Source of the DNA: Brevundimonas vancanneytii
Lineage (GTDB): Bacteria; Pseudomonadota; Alphaproteobacteria; Caulobacterales; Caulobacteraceae
DNA length: 14,683 nucleotides
Direction: 5' to 3'
Assembly: GCA_945874855.1 (NCBI GenBank)
Contig: CAMCIP010000033.1
Location: forward strand, 1-14,683
Shown here piece by piece: positions 7,537 to 14,430 of the stretch. A program made the translations under genes and the position numbers. How positions within the stretch are numbered: position 1 is the first letter of the stretch; each line of letters begins with the position of its first letter. A model generated the notes under the pieces. That model ran no database searches, had not been told where the DNA came from, and saw only the letters and a list, made by a program, of their open reading frames with translations.

Positions 7537-7639
7537 GGCGTCTCTATCCCGCATCGCCGCCAAAGAAAAAAGCGCGCTCGCCCCGGCGCCGCCCGCGACC
7601 GCGCCTATAATGGGGGTTCATCCGTCGACCCGGCGACCT

Positions 7640-7657
7640 GATGTGCACGATGTGCAC
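7640..7657. repeat. Exact 9-bp tandem repeat (GATGTGCAC)x2
   Basis: Two perfect adjacent copies of GATGTGCAC, each holding the palindrome GTGCAC, about 105 bp upstream of the thioesterase ATG and about 105 bp upstream of the divergent DUF3253 gene. It could be a pair of regulator half-sites; no known regulator is recognised. Confidence 0.6.
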
Positions 7658-7670
7658 CCAAATTCTTGCT

Positions 7671-7691
7671 CGGTGAGATCCTCACCGTTTT
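7671..7691 (+). other. Hairpin followed by TTTT in the thioesterase leader region
   Basis: Seven-base-pair stem CGGTGAG / CTCACCG with loop ATC, followed by four T on the plus strand. No plus-strand gene lies upstream in the window, so it is not an obvious terminator of a known gene. It could be an attenuator in the thioesterase leader, an operator, or end an unseen small transcript. Confidence 0.4.
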
Positions 7692-7692
7692 G

Positions 7693-7716
7693 GACTCGAT
7701 CGACTCGATCGACTCG
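7693..7716. repeat. 9-bp tandem repeat (GACTCGATC)x2.7
   Basis: Two full copies and a six-base partial copy of GACTCGATC, with CGATCG palindromes at the junctions, immediately after the hairpin and about 45 bp before the thioesterase start. It is the second 9-bp tandem repeat in the same 197-bp intergenic region. The rest of 7564-7760 shows no gene and no convincing promoter. Confidence 0.65.
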
Positions 7717-7760
7717 CTTTTTCGCGTCGGCTCGCCCCGGCCTCAGCAGAAGGGACCGCC

Positions 7761-8222
7761 ATGGTCGCCAAGATCACCGTCACCGAGGGCGAATTCGCCG
7801 GCTGGCAGACCTATGACCTGCACGGCACCTTCGATCAGGTGGTCGGTCCCTTCTATTTCCGGCCCGATCCCGACGGCCGCATGCGCTGCGCCTTCCGCGC
7901 CGAGCCCAAGCATATGAACGCCGGCAACCGTATGCACGGCGGCTGTCTGATGACCTTCGCCGACATCGCCCTGTTCCAGACCGCCTATCAGGAGATGGAG
8001 GGCGCCTCGGGCGTGACCGTGCAGCTGGACTCCACCTTCATCGACGGCGCGTACGTTGGCGACCTGGTCGAGGCCTCCGGCGAGGTGGTGCGCGCCGGCC
8101 GCAGCCTGATTTTCGTCCGCGGCCAGATCCAGACCGGCGAGCGCGTGCTGATGACCTACTCGGGCGTCATCCGGAAGTTCGAGAAGCGTCCGGTGGGCGA
8201 CGCCGGTCAGGAGCAGGCCTGA
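7761..8222 (+). CDS. PaaI-family hotdog thioesterase
   Basis: Acyl-CoA thioesterase of the PaaI/4HBT hotdog superfamily; cytosolic, hydrolysing acyl- or aryl-CoA esters, with exact substrate unknown. It has 153 residues. The family signature is NRMHGGCLMTFADIAL, with His59-Gly-Gly61 and acidic Asp68 on the central helix, followed by strands VTVQLDSTFIDGAYVGDLVEA and GRSLIFVRGQI. The first about 30 residues are longer than the bare domain, which is common. ATG at 7761 with AAGGGA six bases upstream fixes the start. It is a single gene, divergent from the DUF3253 gene and convergent with the membrane protein, whose stop is 11 bp away. Confidence 0.88.
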   Translation: MVAKITVTEGEFAGWQTYDLHGTFDQVVGPFYFRPDPDGRMRCAFRAEPKHMNAGNRMHGGCLMTFADIALFQTAYQEMEGASGVTVQLDSTFIDGAYVGDLVEASGEVVRAGRSLIFVRGQIQTGERVLMTYSGVIRKFEKRPVGDAGQEQA

Positions 8223-8240
8223 GGACAGGGTCGTCAGGCC
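8216..8240. terminator. Candidate bidirectional terminator holding both stop codons
   Basis: Seven-base-pair inverted repeat GGCCTGA / TCAGGCC with an 11-base loop. The TGA of the plus-strand thioesterase and the TGA of the minus-strand membrane protein are the inner ends of the two arms. There is no T-tract, so strength is uncertain, but position between convergent genes supports a shared terminator. Confidence 0.4.
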
Positions 8241-8869
8241 CCTCGACGGAACAGGAGGAGGCAGATGCCGCCGCTGATTACCCCGAGGATCAGGCTCCAG
8301 ACTGAATCGACCGCCCAGCTCATCACGGGTCCGAGGTTCGCGTCGCCGAGGGGCGGCGCCGTTGGCCCGGCCACGTCGACCGGGGGGACGTCCGGCAGGC
8401 TGGGGATGTCGGGCAGGCGGAGGTCGCCGCCGCCGAGGGCGTCAATCAAGGCCCGGAAGAATCCCGCCGCATAGCCGAAAGCCATGCCGACGATGCCGAG
8501 GGTCCAGTCGATCGAGGCCTGTTCAAAGCCCAGAACCCATGACGAGAAGGAGTCCAGCTCGATGCCCCACGAGCCGGCCAGGTGCAGCATCAGCCCGTTG
8601 TACATCCAGATCACTACGAACATCGTGGAGCAGGCCAGCAGCATCCAGCGGTGGTCGCGGCGAACGTCCGAGCTGATGAGCCAGCCCACGGAAGCCACGA
8701 GAATGCAGGCGACATAGGCCGCCTCGGCGACCATCAACAGCCGTAAGGCCCATGGAAAGGCCGGATAAAGATAGACGAGGAAGGCGAGGAACACGCCCAC
8801 CGTCGCCATGATTCCCAACAGGAAGAAGACGCCCAGGACGACCCCGAGCACTTGAACCACCAGCCGCAT
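8234..8869 (-). CDS. Multi-spanning membrane protein of unknown function
   Basis: Not recognised. It has 211 residues with hydrophobic segments at about 4-34, 43-65, 75-97, 112-140 and 184-207, so four or five membrane spans. Between the last two lies a soluble loop (about 146-180) rich in Pro, Asp and Gly: LRLPDIPSLPDVPPVDVAGP. The end is RRGA, so by the positive-inside rule the C-terminus is probably cytosolic. The ATG at 8869 is preferred: it has GGGGGA four bases upstream and begins directly at the first hydrophobic segment. A GTG at 8893 would add eight residues without a ribosome site. It lies between the thioesterase (convergent) and the GST gene (same strand, 68 bp away), neither of which explains it. 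Confidence 0.75.
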   Translation of the reverse strand: MRLVVQVLGVVLGVFFLLGIMATVGVFLAFLVYLYPAFPWALRLLMVAEAAYVACILVASVGWLISSDVRRDHRWMLLACSTMFVVIWMYNGLMLHLAGSWGIELDSFSSWVLGFEQASIDWTLGIVGMAFGYAAGFFRALIDALGGGDLRLPDIPSLPDVPPVDVAGPTAPPLGDANLGPVMSWAVDSVWSLILGVISGGICLLLFRRGA

Positions 8870-8937
8870 GCCATCCCCCGACGGTCGCCTCACCGACAGA
8901 GAAGCCCGCTATTCCGGAAGGATCAACCTCAATCCCG

Positions 8938-9558
8938 TCACACGCCCGCCTGGGCCGCGGGGCGTGCCTTGCAGGCCTCAAGCCAGCGGGCCAGGTGCAC
9001 GAACTCGGCCGGGGGGCGGTATTTGATCAGACGCGCGAAATCCAGCCCGACCACGCTGACCACGTCGGCGATGGTGAAACGGTCCAGGGCGATGAACTCA
9101 TGCTCGGCCAGGCGCCGGTCCAGGGTCTTCATGAATTTCTCGGCCGCGGCCCGGTTGTACTCCGCCAGCTGGGGCAGCTGCACAGCCTCCAGCGCCGCCA
9201 GCGCCGGATGGGTGTGGCGGACGTTCAGCATGATCGGATTGGCCAGGTAGAACTCGCACCGCCGGGTCCACATCTCCACCACCGCCTGTTCGCGCGCATC
9301 GCGGCCGAACAGGTTGGGCTCCGGATAAAGCGCCTCCAGATAGCGGCAGATGGCCACCGATTCCGAAATGGTCGTGCCGTCGTCCAGCTCCAGCGCCGGG
9401 ACATGGGGCACGCCGACGCGGGTGCGGTATTCGGCGGTCTTGTGCTCGCCGGTCAGGATGTCCACGGGCACGATCTCGACGTCCTCGATGCCCTTCTCCG
9501 CCATGACCCAGCGAACGCGCCGCGGATTGGGCGCGCGATGGCTGTCATAGAGTTTCAT
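8938..9558 (-). CDS. Glutathione S-transferase family protein
   Basis: Cytosolic glutathione S-transferase-like enzyme; could conjugate glutathione or act as an isomerase or peroxidase. It has 206 residues. The N-terminal thioredoxin-like domain (1-78) shows MKLYDSHRAPNPRRVRW, the cis-proline at Val53-Pro54 and the glutathione-binding SES at 65-67. The C-terminal helical domain (about 88-200) has the N-capping motif FTIAD at 161-165. The residue that would activate the thiol is probably in the SHRAPN segment (Ser6), but this is uncertain. ATG at 9558 has GGAGA six bases upstream and starts exactly at the first beta strand; an upstream in-frame extension adds only a basic non-domain stretch. 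It follows nupC by 31 bp and may share its transcript. Confidence 0.9.
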   Translation of the reverse strand: MKLYDSHRAPNPRRVRWVMAEKGIEDVEIVPVDILTGEHKTAEYRTRVGVPHVPALELDDGTTISESVAICRYLEALYPEPNLFGRDAREQAVVEMWTRRCEFYLANPIMLNVRHTHPALAALEAVQLPQLAEYNRAAAEKFMKTLDRRLAEHEFIALDRFTIADVVSVVGLDFARLIKYRPPAEFVHLARWLEACKARPAAQAGV

Positions 9559-9589
9559 GGCCGGTCTCCGAGCGTTTCGTTTGGAAACT

Positions 9590-10864
9590 CTACTGGCCAA
9601 ACACCGACATCGGCAAGGCCCCGACCACGGCGGCGGTCATGACCGTGGCCAGAAAGCCGGCCGCCAAAGCCTTCCAGACCATGCCCAGCACCTCCTGGCG
9701 GCGCTCGGGGATCAGCACGGACAGGCCCGTGACCGTGATGCCGACTGATCCGATGTTGGCGAAGCCGCACAGGGCATAGGTCATCAGCATGCGCGTGCGC
9801 TCGCTCATGGCCTCGGGCGGGACCTGGCCCAGCTGGATGAAGGCCACGAACTCCGTCAGCGTCAGCTTGACCCCGAGCAGGCGTCCGGCGACCCCCGCCT
9901 CCGACCACTCCACCCCGGTCAGCCAGGCCACCGGCATGAAGGCCCAGCCCAGCACCCGCTCAACGGAGACCGGCCCGTCAAACAGCCACAGCCCGCCGAC
10001 CATGATGTTGACCAGGGCCACCAGGGCCACGAACACGATCAGGACCGCCGAGATGTTCAGCACCACCATCAGGCCGTCCGACGTGCCCTTCACGATGGCG
10101 TCGATCGCCGAGTCGTACTTCAGGGCCGAGCGGTAGTCGGCCACCTCGCCGCCCTCGCCGGGCTTCTCGGGGATCATGACCCGGGCCAGCAGCACGCCCG
10201 CCGGAGCCGACACGATCGAGGCCACCAGCACATGCCCCGCCGCATTGGGCAGGACAGGCGCCAGGATGGCGGCATAGGCGACCATGGTCGATCCCGCGAC
10301 CGTCGCCAGGCCGACCACCATCATCAGGAAGATCTCGGACCGGGTCAGCTTGTCCAGATAGGCGCGGATCACGATCGGGCTCTCGATCATGCCGAGGAAC
10401 ACATTGGCCGCCACCGCCAGGGCCGAGGCCCCGCCGAGGCCCAGCGTCCGCTGGAACAACAGGCCGAAGCCATAGGTGATCCACTTCAGGATCTTCCAGT
10501 GCCAGAGGAGGGCCGAGAGGGCCGAGATCACGAGGATCAGCGGCAGGACCTGAAAGGCGAAGGTGAACATCGCGCCCTGGTTCGCCACCGAAAAGGGCTG
10601 ATCGCCGCCGGCCAGATAGCCGAACACGAACTTTGCCCCCTCATTGGTGGCCCGCGCCAGACCATCGACCGCGCCGGTGATGGCCGCCAGCACGGCCTGC
10701 GAACCGGGAATGGCGAAGAGGGCCAGCACCAATGCCGCCTGCACCGCCACGGCGCCGATCGCCAGTCGCCAGGGGAACCGGCGCTTGTTCTCGGACAGCA
10801 GCCAGCAGATGGCGATCACGGCCACAATGCCCGCCAGGGCCTGGGCGTTGAGCGTGGTGAACAT
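9590..10864 (-). CDS. nupC: Concentrative nucleoside transporter (CNT/NupC family)
   Basis: Inner-membrane sodium- or proton-coupled nucleoside importer. It has 424 residues, the usual bacterial CNT length, with many hydrophobic spans. By alignment to VcCNT from memory: Asn154 (Na site), Gly158 and Glu161 are kept; the second half has EFVAF with Glu338 and CGFANIGS with Phe368, Asn370 and Ser373, the ribose-binding set. The nucleobase-contacting Gln-Thr of VcCNT (GQTE) is Met159-Ile160 here (GMIE), so base preference may differ from a classical pyrimidine carrier. ATG at 10864 has GAGGGG about 10 bases upstream. It is divergent from the caspase gene across 138 bp and is followed by the GST gene. 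The symbol is used in the family sense. Confidence 0.92.
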   Translation of the reverse strand: MFTTLNAQALAGIVAVIAICWLLSENKRRFPWRLAIGAVAVQAALVLALFAIPGSQAVLAAITGAVDGLARATNEGAKFVFGYLAGGDQPFSVANQGAMFTFAFQVLPLILVISALSALLWHWKILKWITYGFGLLFQRTLGLGGASALAVAANVFLGMIESPIVIRAYLDKLTRSEIFLMMVVGLATVAGSTMVAYAAILAPVLPNAAGHVLVASIVSAPAGVLLARVMIPEKPGEGGEVADYRSALKYDSAIDAIVKGTSDGLMVVLNISAVLIVFVALVALVNIMVGGLWLFDGPVSVERVLGWAFMPVAWLTGVEWSEAGVAGRLLGVKLTLTEFVAFIQLGQVPPEAMSERTRMLMTYALCGFANIGSVGITVTGLSVLIPERRQEVLGMVWKALAAGFLATVMTAAVVGALPMSVFGQ

Positions 10865-10900
10865 TCGGCGTCAGCCCCTCAAGCTTGCCTTCGCCTTGAA

Positions 10901-10926
10901 CGCGGTGTCCGCGCCCTTGGCAAGGG
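10901..10926. promoter_or_regulatory. Two adjacent palindromes between nupC and the caspase gene
   Basis: Back-to-back inverted repeats: CGCGG-TGT-CCGCG at 10901-10913 and CCCTTG-G-CAAGGG at 10914-10926, both perfect. They lie 37 bp upstream of nupC and 76 bp upstream of the caspase gene. The second has the shape of a dimeric-regulator operator. The regulator and which gene is controlled are unknown. The remaining 138-bp gap (10865-11002) shows no clear sigma-70 hexamers. Confidence 0.5.
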
Positions 10927-11002
10927 ACGTCAGGTTCCGTCGGCTTTCCAAAGGCCTCTTCACGGGAGTAGCGTTGTTCCGCTGATCTGGGGGGAACGCG
11001 GC

Positions 11003-13270
11003 ATGCGAACGTCTATGCAGGGAATCCTGGCGGGTCTGGCCTTGGCTGCGGCCGCCCTGGTCGGGCCGGGCATGGCCCAGGCCCAGAGCCAGCTGCCGAT
11101 CGGCGGCGAGGCCGCGGGAAGGCTCCAGGACGGCGACCAGACGCTGGATTCAGGCGAGTACGTCGACGTCTGGACCTTCCGCGGTCGCGCCGGCCAGCAG
11201 GTCACCATCAACATGAGCTCGACCGAGGTCGACGCCTATCTGATGCTGCGTGGCCCCGCAGGCTTGTCGGAATGGAATGACGACCGCGCCTCGGGCGAGA
11301 CCAACGCCCGGTTGACGGTCCGCCTGCCCGCTGACGGCTTGTACCGCATCAGCGCCACCACCTTCGAGCCGGGCGAGAACGGCGAATATCTGATCAGCGT
11401 GATCGAGGGCGCGGGTCCTGCCTCCGGCCAGGAAGGCGGCGGCGAGATCGCCATCGGCCAGGCCGGCCAGGGTCGGTTGGCGCTGGGCGACGACCGGCTG
11501 AACGCCGGCGAGTTCGTGGACCGTTGGACCTTCCGCGGCACCCCGGGCGAGACCTATGTCGTGCGGCTCAACTCCGCCGCCTTCGACCCCTATCTGCTGG
11601 TGCGGGGCGAAGGCCTCGAGGCCGACAATGACGACGATGCGTCCGGTCGCGGCAGCGTCAACAGCCGGCTGGAGTTCGTCATGCCCGCCGACGGCGAGGT
11701 GCGGATTTTCACCACCAGCTATCAGCCCGATGAGACCGGCGACTATGCCCTCGTGCTCGCCGAGGCCGGGGCGGAGCAGGCCGCGCCGGTCGCCGTGGCC
11801 ACGACGTCGACCTTGACCCTCGGCCAGACCGTCCGCGGTCGCCTCGATGACGGCGCGCCGACCCTGCGATCCGGCGAGTTCGTGACCTCCTATGCGCTGC
11901 GCGGGCGCGCCGGCGAGCAGATCGAACTGCGCATGCGCTCCGCCGACTTCGACTCCTATCTGTTCATGACCGGCCCCGGCGCGTTCAGCGCCACCAACGA
12001 CGACGACGACAGCGGCGAGGACGGGGTCAACAGCCGGCTCATCGTGACCCTGCCCGCCGACGGCGAATATCAGGTCTATGCCACCAGCTTCGAGCCCGGC
12101 GAGCGCGGCGACTATGCGCTGTCAGCGGCCCGGCCGTCTGACGCCGCCGTCACGGCCCAGGCCGACGCCGCTCTGGCCGCCTTCGATGATGGCGTGCTGC
12201 GCGACGGGGTCCTGACCCCCGGTGATCGCACCCTGGACGGCGCCTATGCCGACCGGTTCCAGTTCTCGGGACGCCGGGGCGCCCGCATCGCCCTGACGGC
12301 CGAGAGCGACGCCTTCGACACGACCCTGTTCCTGCGCGGTCCCGGCGGGGCCGAAGCTGACAATGATGACGGGCCGGACGGCACCAACAGCCGCATCGAC
12401 TTCGTCCTGCCCGCCGACGGCGTCTATGACGTGACCGTCAGTTCGTTCGAGAGCGGCATGACCGGCCCCTATCGCCTGACCGCCGGGCCCAGCCTCGGGA
12501 CGCCGCGTCAGGCGAGCGTGCCCGGCGGACCCCGCGTCTTTGCCGTCATGGTCGGAATCTCGGACTACGGCGGCTATGCCTCCAACCTCGCCTACACGGC
12601 CGATGACGCCATCAAACTGGCCGAGGACCTGCGCCGCGACGGGCTGCTGAACCCCGCCAGCGTGGTGCTGACCGATGCCGGGGCCACCGTGGCCGGCGTT
12701 CGGGCCGCCTTCGCCCAGGTGGCGGCACAGGCCGGGCCGAACGACATCTTCCTGTTCTTCTACTCCGGACACGGCTCCCAGGTCCGGGGCGCGGCCAGCG
12801 CCGTGGAGCTGGACGGGATGACCGAGACCATCGTCATGGTCGACGGCCAGATCAGCGACGCCGAAATGGCCCAGATGTTCGCCTCGGTGAACACGCGCAT
12901 GTCCATGATCGTGCTGGACAGCTGCTTCTCCGGAGGGTTCGCGCGCAATGTGGTCAGCCGCGCCGGCATCATCGGACTGTTCAGCTCCGAAGAGGACCTG
13001 ACCAGCCAGGTGGCGGTCAAATTCCAGGCCGGGGGCTATCTGTCCCACTTCGTCCGTACCGGTCTGGGCGGCGAGGCCAATGCCGACGGGGACGACATGA
13101 TCACCGCCGGCGAGCTGACCCAGTACGTCCGCCGCAAATATGCGACCGAGGTCACGGCCTATGATGTCGGCGGCCAGACCATCGACGGCCAGCGCAGCTA
13201 TCAGAACCTCGTGGTCGAGCGCGGCGGGGTGCAGGTGGACGATGTGGTGGTCCGGGTGGGACGAGGCTGA
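11003..13270 (+). CDS. Secreted caspase-like (peptidase C14) protein with four PPC-like repeats
   Basis: Predicted exported cysteine peptidase of the bacterial caspase/orthocaspase group; role unknown. It has 755 residues. A signal peptide ends at AQA (cleavage after about residue 27). Four beta-sandwich repeats of about 120 residues start near 33, 151, 273 and 392. Each carries variants of GEFVDxWTFRGRAG, the acidic NDDxxSG loop, NSRLxxxLPADGxY and SFEPGExGDYAL, as in PPC-type domains; the fourth is the most diverged. The peptidase domain spans about 510-755: VFAVMVGISDYGG opens it, His590 is in FFYSGHGS and Cys641 is in VLDSCFSGG, giving an intact dyad. A loop at 693-704 (Asn693, Asp695, Asp697, Ile700, Glu704) fits the EF-hand spacing. 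ATG at 11003 has GGGGGA seven bases upstream; the frame stays open far upstream only because of GC-rich composition opposite nupC. It is a single gene. Confidence 0.92.
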   Translation: MRTSMQGILAGLALAAAALVGPGMAQAQSQLPIGGEAAGRLQDGDQTLDSGEYVDVWTFRGRAGQQVTINMSSTEVDAYLMLRGPAGLSEWNDDRASGETNARLTVRLPADGLYRISATTFEPGENGEYLISVIEGAGPASGQEGGGEIAIGQAGQGRLALGDDRLNAGEFVDRWTFRGTPGETYVVRLNSAAFDPYLLVRGEGLEADNDDDASGRGSVNSRLEFVMPADGEVRIFTTSYQPDETGDYALVLAEAGAEQAAPVAVATTSTLTLGQTVRGRLDDGAPTLRSGEFVTSYALRGRAGEQIELRMRSADFDSYLFMTGPGAFSATNDDDDSGEDGVNSRLIVTLPADGEYQVYATSFEPGERGDYALSAARPSDAAVTAQADAALAAFDDGVLRDGVLTPGDRTLDGAYADRFQFSGRRGARIALTAESDAFDTTLFLRGPGGAEADNDDGPDGTNSRIDFVLPADGVYDVTVSSFESGMTGPYRLTAGPSLGTPRQASVPGGPRVFAVMVGISDYGGYASNLAYTADDAIKLAEDLRRDGLLNPASVVLTDAGATVAGVRAAFAQVAAQAGPNDIFLFFYSGHGSQVRGAASAVELDGMTETIVMVDGQISDAEMAQMFASVNTRMSMIVLDSCFSGGFARNVVSRAGIIGLFSSEEDLTSQVAVKFQAGGYLSHFVRTGLGGEANADGDDMITAGELTQYVRRKYATEVTAYDVGGQTIDGQRSYQNLVVERGGVQVDDVVVRVGRG

Positions 13271-13282
13271 CGGGCGCCGTCA
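13268..13282. terminator. Candidate bidirectional hairpin holding both stop codons
   Basis: Perfect six-base-pair inverted repeat TGACGG / CCGTCA with loop GCG. The outer triplets are the stop codons of the plus-strand caspase gene and the minus-strand DoxX gene. There is no T-tract. It is the same arrangement as at 8216-8240. Confidence 0.35.
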
Positions 13283-13708
13283 ATCGATCCGCAGCGCCCG
13301 GTCAACGCTCCAGGCACCCGGGCCCCGGGCGATCAGATAGACCAGCGGACCGGCCCACAGCAGATGGGTCGGCCAGCCGCTTGGCACGACGAACAGCTGG
13401 ATCACCAGGGTCATGGTCAGCAGGGCCGCGGCTGACAGCCGTGTGGCCAGACCCAGAATGATCAGGATCGGGAACAGATGCTCCGCATAGGTGGCCAGAT
13501 AGGCTGCCGGTACGGGGGCCAGGAACGGCAGCCGGTACTCCTCCTGGAACAGGTAGAAGGTGGTGTCGGTCAGGGTCAGCAGTCCCTCCACCTTGGTTCG
13601 TGCCGAGAACAGGAAGGGCGCGGCTATGCCGAGCCTGAGCAGAAGGGCCAGGGCGGCCTCGGGCACGGCATGGGTCAGGCTGCCGTGAAGGGTGCGGATG
13701 GCGTTCAT
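13280..13708 (-). CDS. DoxX family membrane protein of an MNIO (bufferin/gig-type) operon
   Basis: Small inner-membrane protein of the DoxX family, 142 residues with four hydrophobic spans at about 17-36, 69-86, 90-108 and 115-127. Family marks are LRLGIAAPFLFSARTKVEG (with the Lys after span 1), the Glu-His pair before span 2 (YAEHLFP), and the GLATRLSAAAL turn between spans 2 and 3. DoxX proteins are commonly the last gene in MNIO operons, where a redox or quinone-linked role is suspected but not settled. ATG at 13708 overlaps the upstream DUF2063 stop as ATGA, so translation is coupled. It is the last gene of the cassette; its stop is 9 bp from the convergent caspase gene's stop. Confidence 0.88.
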   Translation of the reverse strand: MNAIRTLHGSLTHAVPEAALALLLRLGIAAPFLFSARTKVEGLLTLTDTTFYLFQEEYRLPFLAPVPAAYLATYAEHLFPILIILGLATRLSAAALLTMTLVIQLFVVPSGWPTHLLWAGPLVYLIARGPGAWSVDRALRID

Positions 13709-14430
13709 GCGCGGGTGGTCTCCGGTTCGAAGGGGGTGAAGAAGCCGGCCTGAACCAGGCCGGTGATCATCTCGACAGCAGAGGCGGCCAGCGCGCGGCC
13801 CTGAGCCGCCGCCATGGCGACGCCGAGAGCCCGTCCCTGGGCGCAGTCGGCCAGGAAAGTCCGCTCCGTCGGAGTCAGGCGTCGCCAGACGACGGCGTCG
13901 CCGGGACGCAGAATGGCGAAGGCCTCGAGCCGAGGCTCCCAGCTCAGGTGGCCACCCTCCGCCTCGCGATGCGCCAGCCACAGCGACGGAACGTTCCAGT
14001 CGAACTGGAACGGCCGGACCGACGGATGCAGCCGCAGCGGCGAGGCCATCTGCGCCGGTCCGAGGTCGCGGAGATCCGCTGGCGTCAGAACCGGCGCATC
14101 GGCGGCGAGATGCGCCTCGGTCCAGGCCCGGTCGAGGCGCGCCACCGGCCCCAGCCAGGGCCATTCCGCCAGCGGGGCGAACTGCTGGAGCCACGCCGGA
14201 AAGGCGTCGCCGTAGATGGCCAGCACAGGGTCGGTGGGCGGGTGGAGCCGCGCGAACTCGGCCGCCACTGTGGCGAAGACGTCCTCGCCCAGCATGGTCT
14301 CGATGGTCGGGAAGTTGTCGGCCAGGGCCCGCACCGCGGCCAGAGCCACGCCATTGCGATACACGTCCATGGGACCGCCCGTTCCCGGCGTTTGCAGGTC
14401 CTGCAGGAAGGCGGTGTGAAAGGCGGTCAT
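13705..14430 (-). CDS. DUF2063 (BufC/HvfC-like) partner protein of an MNIO enzyme
   Basis: Putative RiPP-recognition partner that works with a DUF692/MNIO iron enzyme to modify a precursor peptide, by analogy with bufferin and gig/hvf operons. It has 241 residues, normal for the family. The N-terminal DUF2063 domain (about 4-95) shows VYRNGVALAAVRALADNFP, then MLGEDVF and the FPAW segment. The C-terminal half (about 110-235) has short beta motifs (VPSLWLAHR, AFAILRPGDAVVWRRL) and a final helical part, TPTERTFLADCAQG. Both ends overlap neighbours by ATGA: its start with the MNIO stop, its stop with the DoxX start. This coupling supports a stoichiometric MNIO-partner complex. No metal-binding motif of its own is visible. 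Confidence 0.87.
   Translation of the reverse strand: MTAFHTAFLQDLQTPGTGGPMDVYRNGVALAAVRALADNFPTIETMLGEDVFATVAAEFARLHPPTDPVLAIYGDAFPAWLQQFAPLAEWPWLGPVARLDRAWTEAHLAADAPVLTPADLRDLGPAQMASPLRLHPSVRPFQFDWNVPSLWLAHREAEGGHLSWEPRLEAFAILRPGDAVVWRRLTPTERTFLADCAQGRALGVAMAAAQGRALAASAVEMITGLVQAGFFTPFEPETTRA

Noticed and set aside
7606..7611. Perfect TATAAT hexamer upstream of the thioesterase
   Set aside because: No matching -35 element is present 16-18 bp upstream, and Caulobacterales promoters rarely use this hexamer; probably chance.
10232..11002. Upstream extension of the caspase reading frame
   Set aside because: This part lies opposite nupC. A signal peptide and a good ribosome site begin at the ATG at 11003, so the extension is not coding.
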